Origin: Prevotellaceae bacterium | GTDB taxonomy: Bacteria; Bacteroidota; Bacteroidia; Bacteroidales; Bacteroidaceae | NCBI GenBank assembly: GCA_022508685.1 | Contig: JAFLUS010000069.1 | Span: forward strand, 1-8,438 | Reading direction: 5' to 3' | Length of the DNA stretch: 8,438 bases | Part shown: piece after piece, positions 1 to 7,980 of the stretch | How the letters are laid out: every line of letters begins with the position of its first letter | How positions within the stretch are numbered: the stretch's first letter is position 1 | Notes under the pieces: model-generated | The model's database searches: none | What the model saw: the letters and a program-made list of their open reading frames with translations, nothing else | What the model was told of the DNA's origin: nothing | Position numbers and translations under genes: made by a program

Positions 1-12
1 AGTTAGGAACAT
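1..12 (-). CDS. Possible start of a divergent gene (recF candidate), cut by the left edge
   Basis: On the minus strand an ATG at 12-10 opens four codons (M-F-L-T) before the window ends. Nothing more can be read. The reason to list it is context: I recall recF lying divergently next to this TPR protein gene and ribH in Bacteroidales, and RecF proteins of that group start with a short hydrophobic run of this kind. I found no clear -7 box for it on the minus strand and no ribosome binding site. It may equally be an accidental ATG inside a longer intergenic region. Confidence 0.2.
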
Positions 13-38
13 TATTGAGGGCAACATTGGCGCAGAAT

Positions 39-58
39 GCACTTTTTAGCACTTTTAT
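39..58. repeat. Short tandem 10-bp near-repeat upstream of the promoter
   Basis: GCACTTTTTA (39-48) is followed directly by GCACTTTTAT (49-58). The copies share the first eight bases and differ in the last two. The pair sits just upstream of the -7 box at 82-89, overlapping where a -33 element would lie, so it could be a protein binding site. A chance duplication in AT-rich DNA is also possible. Confidence 0.35.
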
Positions 59-81
59 TTCTCCATTCCAACAAAAAAGCG

Positions 82-89
82 TATTTTTG
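82..89 (+). promoter_or_regulatory. Bacteroidetes-type -7 promoter box for the TPR protein gene
   Basis: TATTTTTG matches the Bacteroidetes primary sigma factor -7 consensus TAnnTTTG at every fixed position. Transcription would be expected to start a few bases downstream, near 95, leaving an AT-rich leader of roughly 65 nt before the ATG at 162. No good TTTG-type -33 element is visible at the usual spacing; the region around 53-60 is only T-rich. It is the only full match I noticed in the window, so it may drive the TPR gene and possibly the genes behind it. Confidence 0.5.
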
Positions 90-161
90 CACGAATTTTG
101 GCATACAATACTCGTGAATGCCACAAAAATAAGCAGTACAACAATAAAAATACAAATCATT

Positions 162-863
162 ATGGCAAAAAAACAAAACAAAAAAGTATCGGACGAGGCT
201 ATCGGCTTGGACGTGACACTCAACAAGTCGGAGGCTTTCATCGAGAAGCATTTTAAGACAATCCTCATTGCATTGGCAGTCATCATTGCCGTTGTTGCTG
301 GTATTTTCATCTATCGCAACCACCGCAACAACGTCGAAAAAGAAGCCGTCGTTGCTATCGCGAAAAGTCAGGAAGCATTTGCAGCCAACCAGTTTGAACA
401 GGCACTCAATGGTGATGGTGCAACGCAGAAAGGTTTCTTGAAAATCATCAACGACTATAGCGGCACACAAACTGCCAACCTTGCTAAATACTACGCCGGA
501 CTCTGCTACTACAACCTCGACAAGACGGACGATGCCATCAAAATGCTCGAAGGCTTCGACCCGCAGGACGACATGCTCGTTTCGCCGGCTGCAAAAGGTG
601 CATTGGCAGATGCCTACGTAAAGAAAGGCGATAAGGAGAAAGCCATCGGCCTGTTCCTCGAGGCTGCAAAAATGGCTGACAAACGGTCTGAAGGTGGTGT
701 CAACAACTCCATTGCACCTCTCTTCATGAAGAAAGCAGCAGCCATTTACGAAGACCTCAAGCAGAACGAAAAGGCGCTGGAACTCTATCAGCAAATCAAG
801 ACAAGAACAGCGTCGGAACTGTCTGCCGAAATGGACAAATACATCGAACGACTCACCAAATAA
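162..863 (+). CDS. Membrane-anchored tetratricopeptide repeat protein
   Basis: The product is 233 aa. A lysine-rich N-terminal tail (about 1-32) precedes one strong transmembrane helix (about 33-51), followed by a soluble helical domain. At least three TPR-like helix pairs are visible near 104-137, 143-172 and 186-216, each with the typical small residue at the turn and an [AL]-x-x-[YL]-x-x pattern. The layout (basic cytosolic tail, single anchor, periplasmic TPRs) resembles the YfgM family, in which E. coli YfgM works with the chaperone PpiD at the Sec translocon; that link is by analogy only. I chose the ATG at 162 because the frame extends upstream to 15, but that extension crosses the promoter box and reads like intergenic sequence, while the lysine-rich start at 162 follows an A-rich leader. 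The gene probably shares a role with envelope biogenesis, since tamB lies downstream. Confidence 0.9.
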   Translation: MAKKQNKKVSDEAIGLDVTLNKSEAFIEKHFKTILIALAVIIAVVAGIFIYRNHRNNVEKEAVVAIAKSQEAFAANQFEQALNGDGATQKGFLKIINDYSGTQTANLAKYYAGLCYYNLDKTDDAIKMLEGFDPQDDMLVSPAAKGALADAYVKKGDKEKAIGLFLEAAKMADKRSEGGVNNSIAPLFMKKAAAIYEDLKQNEKALELYQQIKTRTASELSAEMDKYIERLTK

Positions 864-884
864 GAGCGAACGACACTGACAGCA

Positions 885-952
885 AAGCGTGAAAGGTGAA
901 GCGATAGTACCAAATTAAAGGCGGACGTACCATCACTTCACATTTCACGCTT
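885..952. repeat. Long imperfect inverted repeat (hairpin) between the TPR gene and ribH
   Basis: The left arm (885-910) and right arm (927-952) can pair over 26 positions with 23 Watson-Crick pairs and a 16-nt loop (911-926). The three mismatches are G895/A942, C902/A935 and A906/C931. In a minus-strand transcript the last two become G-U wobble pairs, so that strand folds better (25 of 26 positions). No U-run follows either arm, so it is not a classic intrinsic terminator. It could be a dispersed palindromic element of the REP type, an attenuating or mRNA-stabilising hairpin after the TPR gene, or a structure in a minus-strand RNA. The arms contain GTGAAGY-like words typical of repeat families, but no second copy was noticed in this window. 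Confidence 0.75.
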
Positions 953-992
953 CTTCATTCCCATTCACATCCCTCCACCACTTAACCCAACC
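950..992 (+). promoter_or_regulatory. G-free, C-rich leader before ribH
   Basis: From 950 to 992 the plus strand has no G; 20 of the 42 bases from 951 to 992 are C. In RNA this would be unstructured and pyrimidine-rich, sitting between the hairpin and the ribH ATG at 999. Such C-rich, G-poor RNA is the kind bound by Rho (rut sites) or by ribosomal protein S1, so it could tune ribH translation or allow termination after the TPR gene. No Shine-Dalgarno sequence is present. The function is inferred from composition only. Confidence 0.35.
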
Positions 993-998
993 GTCACT

Positions 999-1490
999 AT
1001 GGCAACCAAGAATCATAACTTATCGGAATACGATGCTGACAGCGTACCCTCAGCGAAAGGAATGCGGTTCGGCATCGTCGTCAGCGAATGGAACAACAAC
1101 ATCACCGACGCACTGCTTGACGGTGCACTTCAGACGCTTTTGACCAATGGTGCCGACGAAACCGACATTCACGTCAGTCGCGTTCCCGGCAGTTTTGAAC
1201 TCATCTATGGTGCAGCACAGATGGTGCAAACCAACGTTGACGCCGTCATCGCTATCGGTTGCGTCATTCGCGGCGATACACCCCACTTCGACTACATCTG
1301 CGAAGGCACCACCTACGGATTGGCACGGCTCAATGCCACACAGCCCGTCCCCGTCATCTATGGACTCATCACCACAAACGACATGCAGCAGGCACTCGAC
1401 CGCTGCGGTGGAAAAATGGGCAATAAAGGCGACGAATGTGCCGTTACCGCTATCAAGATGGTCGCCTTCAAACGTGCACTCCCCAACTGA
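999..1490 (+). CDS. ribH: 6,7-dimethyl-8-ribityllumazine synthase
   Basis: RibH condenses 5-amino-6-ribitylamino-uracil with 3,4-dihydroxy-2-butanone 4-phosphate to make the lumazine precursor of riboflavin, the penultimate step of the pathway, in the cytosol. The 163-aa product is full length for the family. Diagnostic segments are FGIVVSEWN (24-32, with Trp31 at the substrate-stacking position), VPGSFEL (62-68), [15 protein letters not shown] (87-101) with the catalytic His96, and the C-terminal [10 protein letters not shown] segment (135-144), whose Arg135 matches the phosphate-binding Arg of the B. subtilis enzyme. The start at 999 is preferred over Met22 because Bacteroidales homologues carry a similar N-terminal extension. 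The other rib genes are absent here. The stop is TGA, and tamB begins 18 bp later in the same frame. Confidence 0.97.
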   Translation: MATKNHNLSEYDADSVPSAKGMRFGIVVSEWNNNITDALLDGALQTLLTNGADETDIHVSRVPGSFELIYGAAQMVQTNVDAVIAIGCVIRGDTPHFDYICEGTTYGLARLNATQPVPVIYGLITTNDMQQALDRCGGKMGNKGDECAVTAIKMVAFKRALPN

Positions 1491-1508
1491 TTTCTTCCCA
1501 ACAACGCC

Positions 1509-4500
1509 GTGAAGAAATTAGGCAAAGCCCTCCGCTTGGTAGTCAGTATATTGTTTTGCCTCTACATCATACTGATTCTGCTTCTTCATCTGCCGTTCAT
1601 TCAGAAGAAAATCGGTGAAGGAGCAGCCCATGCTTTGTCTGAAAAAATTGGCAGTACGGTGCACGTCGGACGCATCAACCTTGGTCTGCTCAACCGCATC
1701 ATCATCGATGACATCAGTATAGACGATTTGCAAGGACAAGAGATGCTGAAAGCCTCCAGAGTGTCTACGACTATCAACTTCTTTTCACTCTTGGCAGGGA
1801 AAGTGGATATCAATACCGCCCAACTGTTCGGACTTACAGCCAATTTGTATCGAGAAACGCCAGACCAACCGCTCAACCTCGATTTTCTGATTCAAGCGTT
1901 CTCTTCCGACAATGACGAATCGACACCCATCAATCTGCACATTTCGTCGTTCATCATGCGCCATGCCAACATCCACTACGATGTGCGGTCGGAGGCACAT
2001 ACGCCCGGAAGGTTCAACCCTGACCATCTCTATTTACAGGATGCCGGACTGACGGCAATGATATGGGCCCTCAACGACGACTCGTTGAGCCTCGACATCA
2101 AGCGATGCGATTTTGTAGAAAAACATTCCGGTTTTGCGCTGAACAAGTTAAAGACCAGACTGTTGGCAACACAGCAGAATGCCTTATTCACCGATTTTAG
2201 CATCAGTACGCCCGAGTCAGACATTCATCTTGAAACACTCACCATCGACTACCACGATTGGAAAAACGCACAGGCATTTCAAGTGGAGACCACGCTCAAC
2301 AATGCGGTCGTTACCCCTGCTGATTTCCGCGCCTTCGTTCCTCGATTAACGCATCTTGATGTCCCGTTCCACATTTCTTCCTTCGTGCAAGTGAGCAACC
2401 GCGCCATTCTGCTCAACAATTTGCGCATCACAGACTCACACAACGGCCTTTCCGTCGCTGCCACATTCCATGCAAACGGACTGGCGACCACGCATCCCGA
2501 AGCAGACATGGATGTTCAGGACATCAGCATCCAATCCCACATATTGGAGAAACTTACGGCTGCATTTGTTGAAGATGAGCAAACGAAAACATTGCTCCAA
2601 CATCTCGGCAACGTTCATTTGAAAGGGCATCTGCATTCTGCTGACCAACAGATTACGGCCAACACAGAACTCCAATCTGCAATAGGCCAATTGCTGTTCG
2701 ACGGAACGTACAACACCCAACAGCGCAGCGCAATGGCGCACATGGAAAGCGACCACCTCCATTTAGGCAAACTGCTCGGTAACGACCACTTTGGCGAAAC
2801 GTCTTTCAATCTCTCCGTGAATGGTGCTTTAACCAAAGACAACATACCAGAAGGTTACATACAGGGAACGATTGAGTCGCTTGTGTACGACGACTACACA
2901 TACGACGGCATCACCCTCGATGGAACGGCGAAGAACAATGGGTACACGGGAACGTTCAGCATAGATGATGAGAACGTACGCCTGACGATGAATGGTACCA
3001 TAGAAAATATAGGTAACACGCACATGCGCACGCAAGTGCATCTCGCTGTCAATGAATTTAATCCTCACGCCCTGCACCTCATCAACAATTATTCCGGTGA
3101 ATCAGTGCGGTTGATTGCCAAAGCCGACATTCAAGGCAATACACTCGACAACATGGTGGGAACGCTACAGATTGACTCACTGCAATGGAGAACACCCGAC
3201 CAGAAGATATATCTCCATCACCTGAACATTGACGCCCAACAAGCGGACGACAATACCAAGCATTTGCAAGTAGACACGGATTTCATGACACTGCAAGCCC
3301 AAGGCACATTCCGATACCACGCCCTATGGCCTGCCATACAATCGATGCTTGCCAAGCATCTGCCATCACTCATCCATGCAAAGAGTGCCCATGTCGACGA
3401 CACGCAAATGGCATTCCATGTCACAATGAAAGATTCGCCGTTTTTGCAACACTTTATTGCTGCAGACCTGTCTCTGCTGCAACCGATAGACCTTGTTGGC
3501 GAGTTCAGCACACCACGACAAACGGCAGACTTTACGCTCACGGCACCAGCGTTCATTCATGGCGAAACGGAATATCAAGACTTGTACCTCAAGTACCACA
3601 ACAATGCAGATTATGGTACTGCCGAGGGTGCTATCAAGCGCTTTGCAACCGAAACACCGCTCCAACTTGCCTTGCAGGCAAAGGCTCAGAACGACCGACT
3701 TTCCACTGCTTTTCAATGGGACAATCCCACGGAAAGACGCACAACTGGCAATATCCACACCGCAACATCGTTCACGGACGACTACACCCACATCCAGATT
3801 CTGCCGTCAGAACTTTCGCTGAGTGATACCGCATGGACGGTGATGCCAGCTGACATTCACATCAATCGCCACAACGGAAAGATTCGGTGCCAACACATCA
3901 AAATTGCCAATGGTGCGCGTTTCCTCTCTGTCAATGGTGTCATTTCCGACGCAACAGAAGACCAATTAGCCATAGAACTGAATGACATGGATATTGATTA
4001 TCTGCAATCTTTCACCGATTTCCGTGCCGTGATGTTCAAAGGAATAGCAAAGGGAAACGCACGAATCAGCAGTGTTACGAACAATCCTCGCTTTTATGCA
4101 GATTTGAACGTGGCGAGATTATGTCTGAACAATGGTCTGATAGGCGACGGACTTATCCATGCCCGATGGGATGATGAACATCAAGGAGTGGGACTGACTG
4201 CGCATTTTACCGATACCACGACCATCGACCACTTTGCCGATGAGCAACAGCCGGCACAGCCCAAGCATCGCCACACTGATGTCAATGGCTATATTTCCAC
4301 TGTAAACAAAAACATCAATCTCAAGATTGGTGCCCACAACACGAGTGCAACCTTCCTCAATGGGTTCATCGGAAAGACATTCAAACACATACATGGTGAT
4401 GTCAATGGCACTATCAATGTCGTAGGGCCGCTCAACGACATCAACCTCGTCGGCGACGTTTCTGCCAATGCCAACATGACGTTGAACGCCACCAACGTCA

Positions 4501-5981
4501 CCTACCATGTCAATCCTGCCGACACCATCCGGTTACGCCCTTACGCATTCCATTTCGACGGAATAGAACTCACCGACCACTACCAAAACAAAGGTATTGT
4601 CAATGGTTTGCTCACGCATCGGAACATGAAGAACTTTGCTTATCGTTTCGACATTGAGATGCAGCAGTTGCTGACCTACGAAGAAGACCATTTCAACAGC
4701 GACAAATTCATGGGAACGGTGTTTGCCGACGGACGTCTCAAAGTAGATGGTTCCGACGGACACCCTCTGCACATTACCGCCGACATTACGCCCACTCGCG
4801 GTAGTTTCTTCGCATACGACTCCGGTACGCCCGACGTCATTACCAATCAGTCCTTTATTACGTTTAACGACCCCACGCTTGCCAAGGCGGAAGATAATGA
4901 CGAATGGAGTTCTTATCCAACACAGAATAAGAATAGCGAACCCACCACTACGGCATACGACTATCACGGTGACATTTTTTTAGATGCCAACATCCACCTC
5001 ACGCCCGAGTGCCCCATCCGTCTGCGTATGGACAATACGGCTGACGGATACATCAACACTTATGGAAACGGAACGCTACAGGCACATTATCACAACAAGA
5101 GTCCCTTCACCATGAATGGTATCTACAACATTCAAGGCGGCAACTATCGGCTCTATCTGCAGGATGTCATTCATCGTGACCTCGCGCTGCAACCGGGTTC
5201 ACGCGTCGTGTTCAACGGCAATCCGTTCGATGCCAACATTCATCTCATTTGTTGGCATACACTTTCAGCCGTACCACTCTCCGACCTCACATCCTCGGCA
5301 TCGTTCAACAGCAACAACAAGGTGAAGGTCATTTGCGTGCTCGATATTGTCGGACAATTGGGCAACATGGCATTCAATTTCGACATACAGTTACCTAACG
5401 TCAGCGACGAAACGCGACAACTGGTGCGTTCACTCATCTCCACCGACGAAGAGATGAACATGCAAATGATTTACCTGTTAGGTGTCGGACGTTTCTACAC
5501 CAACGAATATGCACGTGCCACCGGCGAATCCACCACCAATGGTGCGGTCAACAACCTGCTTTCCTCCACCATCAGCGGACAAATCAACCAGATGCTGTCC
5601 AATGTCATCGGTTCTGACAGCAAATGGAATTTCGGAACCGGACTGTCTACCGGAGAACGTGGTTGGGACGACCTTGACATTGAAGGCATCCTCAGCGGAC
5701 GTCTGCTCGACGACCGCTTGCTCATCAATGGCAATTTCGGCTACCGCGACAATGCGCTCACGCAGAATGCAAGTTTCATCGGAGATTTCGACATTCGCTG
5801 GCGCATCCGCCCGAACGGAAACACCTATCTGAAGGCGTACAATCAGAACAACGACCGCTATTTCACCAAGTCTACACTGAACACGCAAGGCATCGGCATC
5901 AGTTTCCAAAAGAACTTCGACACGTGGAAACGCTTGTTATTCCGCCGCCGCAAAAAAACAGAAAACCCAATTCAACCATAA
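1509..5981 (+). CDS. tamB: TamB-type envelope translocation/assembly protein
   Basis: This 1490-aa protein belongs to the TamB (DUF490, AsmA-like) family: long beta-rich proteins anchored in the inner membrane that span the periplasm, implicated in outer-membrane protein assembly and in phospholipid transport to the outer membrane. It starts with a signal-anchor helix (about 8-28), then the family N-terminal signature (VHVGRINLGLLNR at 51-63, IIIDDISIDD at 64-73). A long beta-strand-repeat middle follows, rich in N, T, H and D with recurring NG-turn motifs. The conserved C-terminal TamB domain spans roughly 1075-1480 and includes STDEEMNMQMIYLLGVGRF near 1311-1329, LINGNFGYRDN (1405-1415) and RYFTKSTLNTQGIGI from 1450. 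The protein ends in a basic tail (RRRKK). The start is GTG at 1509: upstream only ribH's own stop lies in frame, and the first in-frame ATG would remove the anchor. Bacteroidetes TamB usually works with the lipidated TamA-like TamL, which is not encoded here. Confidence 0.93.
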   Translation: MKKLGKALRLVVSILFCLYIILILLLHLPFIQKKIGEGAAHALSEKIGSTVHVGRINLGLLNRIIIDDISIDDLQGQEMLKASRVSTTINFFSLLAGKVDINTAQLFGLTANLYRETPDQPLNLDFLIQAFSSDNDESTPINLHISSFIMRHANIHYDVRSEAHTPGRFNPDHLYLQDAGLTAMIWALNDDSLSLDIKRCDFVEKHSGFALNKLKTRLLATQQNALFTDFSISTPESDIHLETLTIDYHDWKNAQAFQVETTLNNAVVTPADFRAFVPRLTHLDVPFHISSFVQVSNRAILLNNLRITDSHNGLSVAATFHANGLATTHPEADMDVQDISIQSHILEKLTAAFVEDEQTKTLLQHLGNVHLKGHLHSADQQITANTELQSAIGQLLFDGTYNTQQRSAMAHMESDHLHLGKLLGNDHFGETSFNLSVNGALTKDNIPEGYIQGTIESLVYDDYTYDGITLDGTAKNNGYTGTFSIDDENVRLTMNGTIENIGNTHMRTQVHLAVNEFNPHALHLINNYSGESVRLIAKADIQGNTLDNMVGTLQIDSLQWRTPDQKIYLHHLNIDAQQADDNTKHLQVDTDFMTLQAQGTFRYHALWPAIQSMLAKHLPSLIHAKSAHVDDTQMAFHVTMKDSPFLQHFIAADLSLLQPIDLVGEFSTPRQTADFTLTAPAFIHGETEYQDLYLKYHNNADYGTAEGAIKRFATETPLQLALQAKAQNDRLSTAFQWDNPTERRTTGNIHTATSFTDDYTHIQILPSELSLSDTAWTVMPADIHINRHNGKIRCQHIKIANGARFLSVNGVISDATEDQLAIELNDMDIDYLQSFTDFRAVMFKGIAKGNARISSVTNNPRFYADLNVARLCLNNGLIGDGLIHARWDDEHQGVGLTAHFTDTTTIDHFADEQQPAQPKHRHTDVNGYISTVNKNINLKIGAHNTSATFLNGFIGKTFKHIHGDVNGTINVVGPLNDINLVGDVSANANMTLNATNVTYHVNPADTIRLRPYAFHFDGIELTDHYQNKGIVNGLLTHRNMKNFAYRFDIEMQQLLTYEEDHFNSDKFMGTVFADGRLKVDGSDGHPLHITADITPTRGSFFAYDSGTPDVITNQSFITFNDPTLAKAEDNDEWSSYPTQNKNSEPTTTAYDYHGDIFLDANIHLTPECPIRLRMDNTADGYINTYGNGTLQAHYHNKSPFTMNGIYNIQGGNYRLYLQDVIHRDLALQPGSRVVFNGNPFDANIHLICWHTLSAVPLSDLTSSASFNSNNKVKVICVLDIVGQLGNMAFNFDIQLPNVSDETRQLVRSLISTDEEMNMQMIYLLGVGRFYTNEYARATGESTTNGAVNNLLSSTISGQINQMLSNVIGSDSKWNFGTGLSTGERGWDDLDIEGILSGRLLDDRLLINGNFGYRDNALTQNASFIGDFDIRWRIRPNGNTYLKAYNQNNDRYFTKSTLNTQGIGISFQKNFDTWKRLLFRRRKKTENPIQP

Positions 5982-7963
5982 TGCAACACGGATTCATCAA
6001 AGTGGCGTCGGCCATTCCCGCTACAAAAGTAGCCGACTGCCGTTTCAACACGCAAGAAATCAATCGTCTTATTCACCACGCATCACGTCAAGGCGTGGAA
6101 ATCATCTGTTTCCCCGAATTGGCCGTCACGGGCTACAGTTGTGCAGACATCTTTGCGCAGCAGTTGCTACTGCAACGTGCCGAAGATGCCGTTGCATGGC
6201 TGTTGCAAGAGACAGCCGACACCGATACCATTGCTATCGTAGGTGCTCCCGTTGTCGTTGGCGACTTGCTGCTCAACGCAGCCGTTGTCATTCAGCAGGG
6301 ACATATCCTCGGCATCGTTCCAAAGACATTTCTGCCCAATTATAAGGAATTCTATGAGCAACGTTGGTTCGCTTCCGCCACACAGGTAACGGACACAGCC
6401 GTTGATTTTGCCGGACAAACCGACGTACCCCTTTCCTCCCACTTGCTGTTTGCCTACGGAAACGCCAGATTTGCCATTGAATTGTGCGAAGACCTGTGGG
6501 CACCCATTCCGCCCGCCTCGTTGCTTGCACTGCATGGTGCCGAACTCATTTTCAATCTGTCTGCCAGCAACGAACTCATTGCGAAGAATGCGTATCTGCA
6601 CAGCCTCATTGCACAACAATCGGCACGCACACTCACAGGCTACATCTATTCATCATGCGGATTCGGCGAATCCACACAAGACGTCGTCTATGGCGGAAAC
6701 GCCTTCATCTACGAAAATGGCACGTTGTTGGCAGCATCCGAACGCTTCAGTTTCACTCCGCAACTCATCATCAGCGAAATCGACACCGAGCGATTGCAGC
6801 AAGAACGACGCGTCAATACCACATTCCGTGCATCACAATCCTTGCACGCACTGCAACCTCGCATCGTCCGCACCACAGCGTGCCTTCACGATGCAACGCC
6901 GTTCCGTCTCTCCCGCCCCGTCAATCCCCACCCGTTCGTCCCCGTCGGAGCGGCATTGGACGAACGGTGCGAAGAGATTTTCTCCATTCAAGTGGCAGCA
7001 TTAGCCAAACGTATTGTCCACACGAATGCCCGCTCATTGGTTGTCGGCATCAGCGGAGGACTCGATTCCACATTGGCACTGCTCGTTTGCGTCCGCGCCA
7101 TTGACAAACTCCAACGGCCCCGCACCGACATCGTAGGCATCACCATGCCCGGCTTTGGCACAACGAATCGCACTTACCACAATGCCCTCTCGCTGATGCA
7201 ATCATTGGGCATAACCATTCGCGAGATTTCCATACGCGATGCCTGTCTGCAACACTTCAGCGACATCGGGCACGACCCCGCACAGCACGACATCACATAC
7301 GAAAACGTGCAGGCACGCGAACGGACACAAATCCTGATGGACGTTGCCAACCAGACGAACGGCTTCGTCGTCGGCACCGGCGACCTGTCCGAACTCGCCC
7401 TCGGATGGTGCACCTACAATGCCGACCACATGTCGAACTACAGCGTCAATTGCTCCATTCCCAAGACACTCGTCCGACATCTCGTCAAATGGGTGGCATG
7501 CGCCGGCGACATCGACCCCGCATCGCAACATTCGCTGCTCGACATCGTCGACACGCCCATCAGCCCCGAACTCTTGCCTGCCGACGCGGACGGCAACATT
7601 GCACAAAAAACGGAAGACCTCGTCGGTCCATACGAACTCCACGACTTCTTCCTCTATTACTTTCTGCGCCACGGATTCCGTCCGCGCAAGATTTATTTCC
7701 TCGCCCTTCAAGCCTTTGGCAACACACCGGCTACACCCTCACAGCCACAGTCCGAACCCGTCACCCACTACGATGCCGCGACCATACACCATTGGCTGAC
7801 AACGTTCTGCCGCCGCTTCTTCACACAGCAGTTCAAACGCAGTTGCATGCCCGACGGTCCTAAAGTCGGCAGCGTCAGCCTCAGTCCCCGAGGCGATTGG
7901 CGGATGCCCTCCGATGCCTCCGATGCCTTGTGGATGGAAGAATGCGAATCGATACAACCTTAA
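5981..7963 (+). CDS. nadE: Glutamine-dependent NAD+ synthetase
   Basis: NadE converts deamido-NAD+ to NAD+ using ATP and ammonia released from glutamine, the last step of NAD+ synthesis, in the cytosol. The 660-aa protein has both domains of the long form. The N-terminal nitrilase-like glutaminase (about 3-260) shows the Glu-Lys-Cys triad: Glu46 in FPELAVTGY, Lys115 in [11 protein letters not shown] and Cys169 in ELCEDLW. The C-terminal synthetase (about 325-650) has the ATP pyrophosphatase loop SGGLDST (358-364), [10 protein letters not shown] (441-450) and [12 protein letters not shown] (465-476), followed by [11 protein letters not shown]. All key residues I can check are intact. I chose ATG 5981 because its A is the last base of the tamB stop (TAATG), a typical translational-coupling arrangement, and because family members begin with a similar short stretch. 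The frame also runs upstream to 5924 inside tamB, but that extension reads as low-complexity shadow sequence. Confidence 0.97.
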   Translation: MQHGFIKVASAIPATKVADCRFNTQEINRLIHHASRQGVEIICFPELAVTGYSCADIFAQQLLLQRAEDAVAWLLQETADTDTIAIVGAPVVVGDLLLNAAVVIQQGHILGIVPKTFLPNYKEFYEQRWFASATQVTDTAVDFAGQTDVPLSSHLLFAYGNARFAIELCEDLWAPIPPASLLALHGAELIFNLSASNELIAKNAYLHSLIAQQSARTLTGYIYSSCGFGESTQDVVYGGNAFIYENGTLLAASERFSFTPQLIISEIDTERLQQERRVNTTFRASQSLHALQPRIVRTTACLHDATPFRLSRPVNPHPFVPVGAALDERCEEIFSIQVAALAKRIVHTNARSLVVGISGGLDSTLALLVCVRAIDKLQRPRTDIVGITMPGFGTTNRTYHNALSLMQSLGITIREISIRDACLQHFSDIGHDPAQHDITYENVQARERTQILMDVANQTNGFVVGTGDLSELALGWCTYNADHMSNYSVNCSIPKTLVRHLVKWVACAGDIDPASQHSLLDIVDTPISPELLPADADGNIAQKTEDLVGPYELHDFFLYYFLRHGFRPRKIYFLALQAFGNTPATPSQPQSEPVTHYDAATIHHWLTTFCRRFFTQQFKRSCMPDGPKVGSVSLSPRGDWRMPSDASDALWMEECESIQP

Positions 7964-7980
7964 AATTATTTTAAAATACC

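Larger units (their letters stand above)
864..998. other. Intergenic region between the TPR gene and ribH
   Basis: This 135-bp spacer is the longest non-coding gap after the first gene. It holds a long imperfect inverted repeat (885-952) followed by a G-free, C-rich stretch running up to the ribH start. I see no TAnnTTTG box on the plus strand, no tRNA-like or riboswitch-like structure, and no small ORF with a credible start. An FMN riboswitch, sometimes found before riboflavin genes, is not present. Whether ribH is co-transcribed with the TPR gene or has its own promoter here cannot be settled by reading. Confidence 0.7.

Noticed and set aside
15..161. 49-residue N-terminal extension of the TPR protein from an ATG at 15
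   Set aside because: It would run through the -7 promoter box and AT-rich leader, and its sequence has no family character. The lysine-rich start at 162 gives a normal single-anchor topology.
12..794. A 260-codon open frame on the minus strand opposite the TPR protein gene
   Set aside because: It is the antisense shadow of a well-supported gene, with cysteine- and phenylalanine-rich composition and no recognisable domain. It covers almost exactly the stretch where the sense gene is coding.
911..918. Minus-strand -7 promoter box in the hairpin loop
   Set aside because: Read on the minus strand it is TTAATTTG, which misses the consensus A at position 2 and has no supporting -33 element. A chance match in AT-rich sequence is likely.
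885..952. Intrinsic transcription terminator after the TPR gene
   Set aside because: The stem is long but interrupted and only moderately GC-rich, the loop is large, and it is followed by a mixed C/T/A stretch rather than a U-run.
864..998. FMN riboswitch before ribH
   Set aside because: The spacer has one long hairpin and a G-free tail, with none of the conserved multi-helix junction segments of the FMN aptamer.
5495..5909. Long overlapping frames on both strands near the end of tamB
   Set aside because: They are shadows of the conserved TamB C-terminal domain and encode arginine/serine- or valine-rich sequence with no domain.
5924..5980. 19-residue upstream extension of NadE starting inside tamB
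   Set aside because: The extension is read out of frame through the conserved tamB 3' end. The ATG at 5981 overlaps the tamB stop and matches the usual start of the family.
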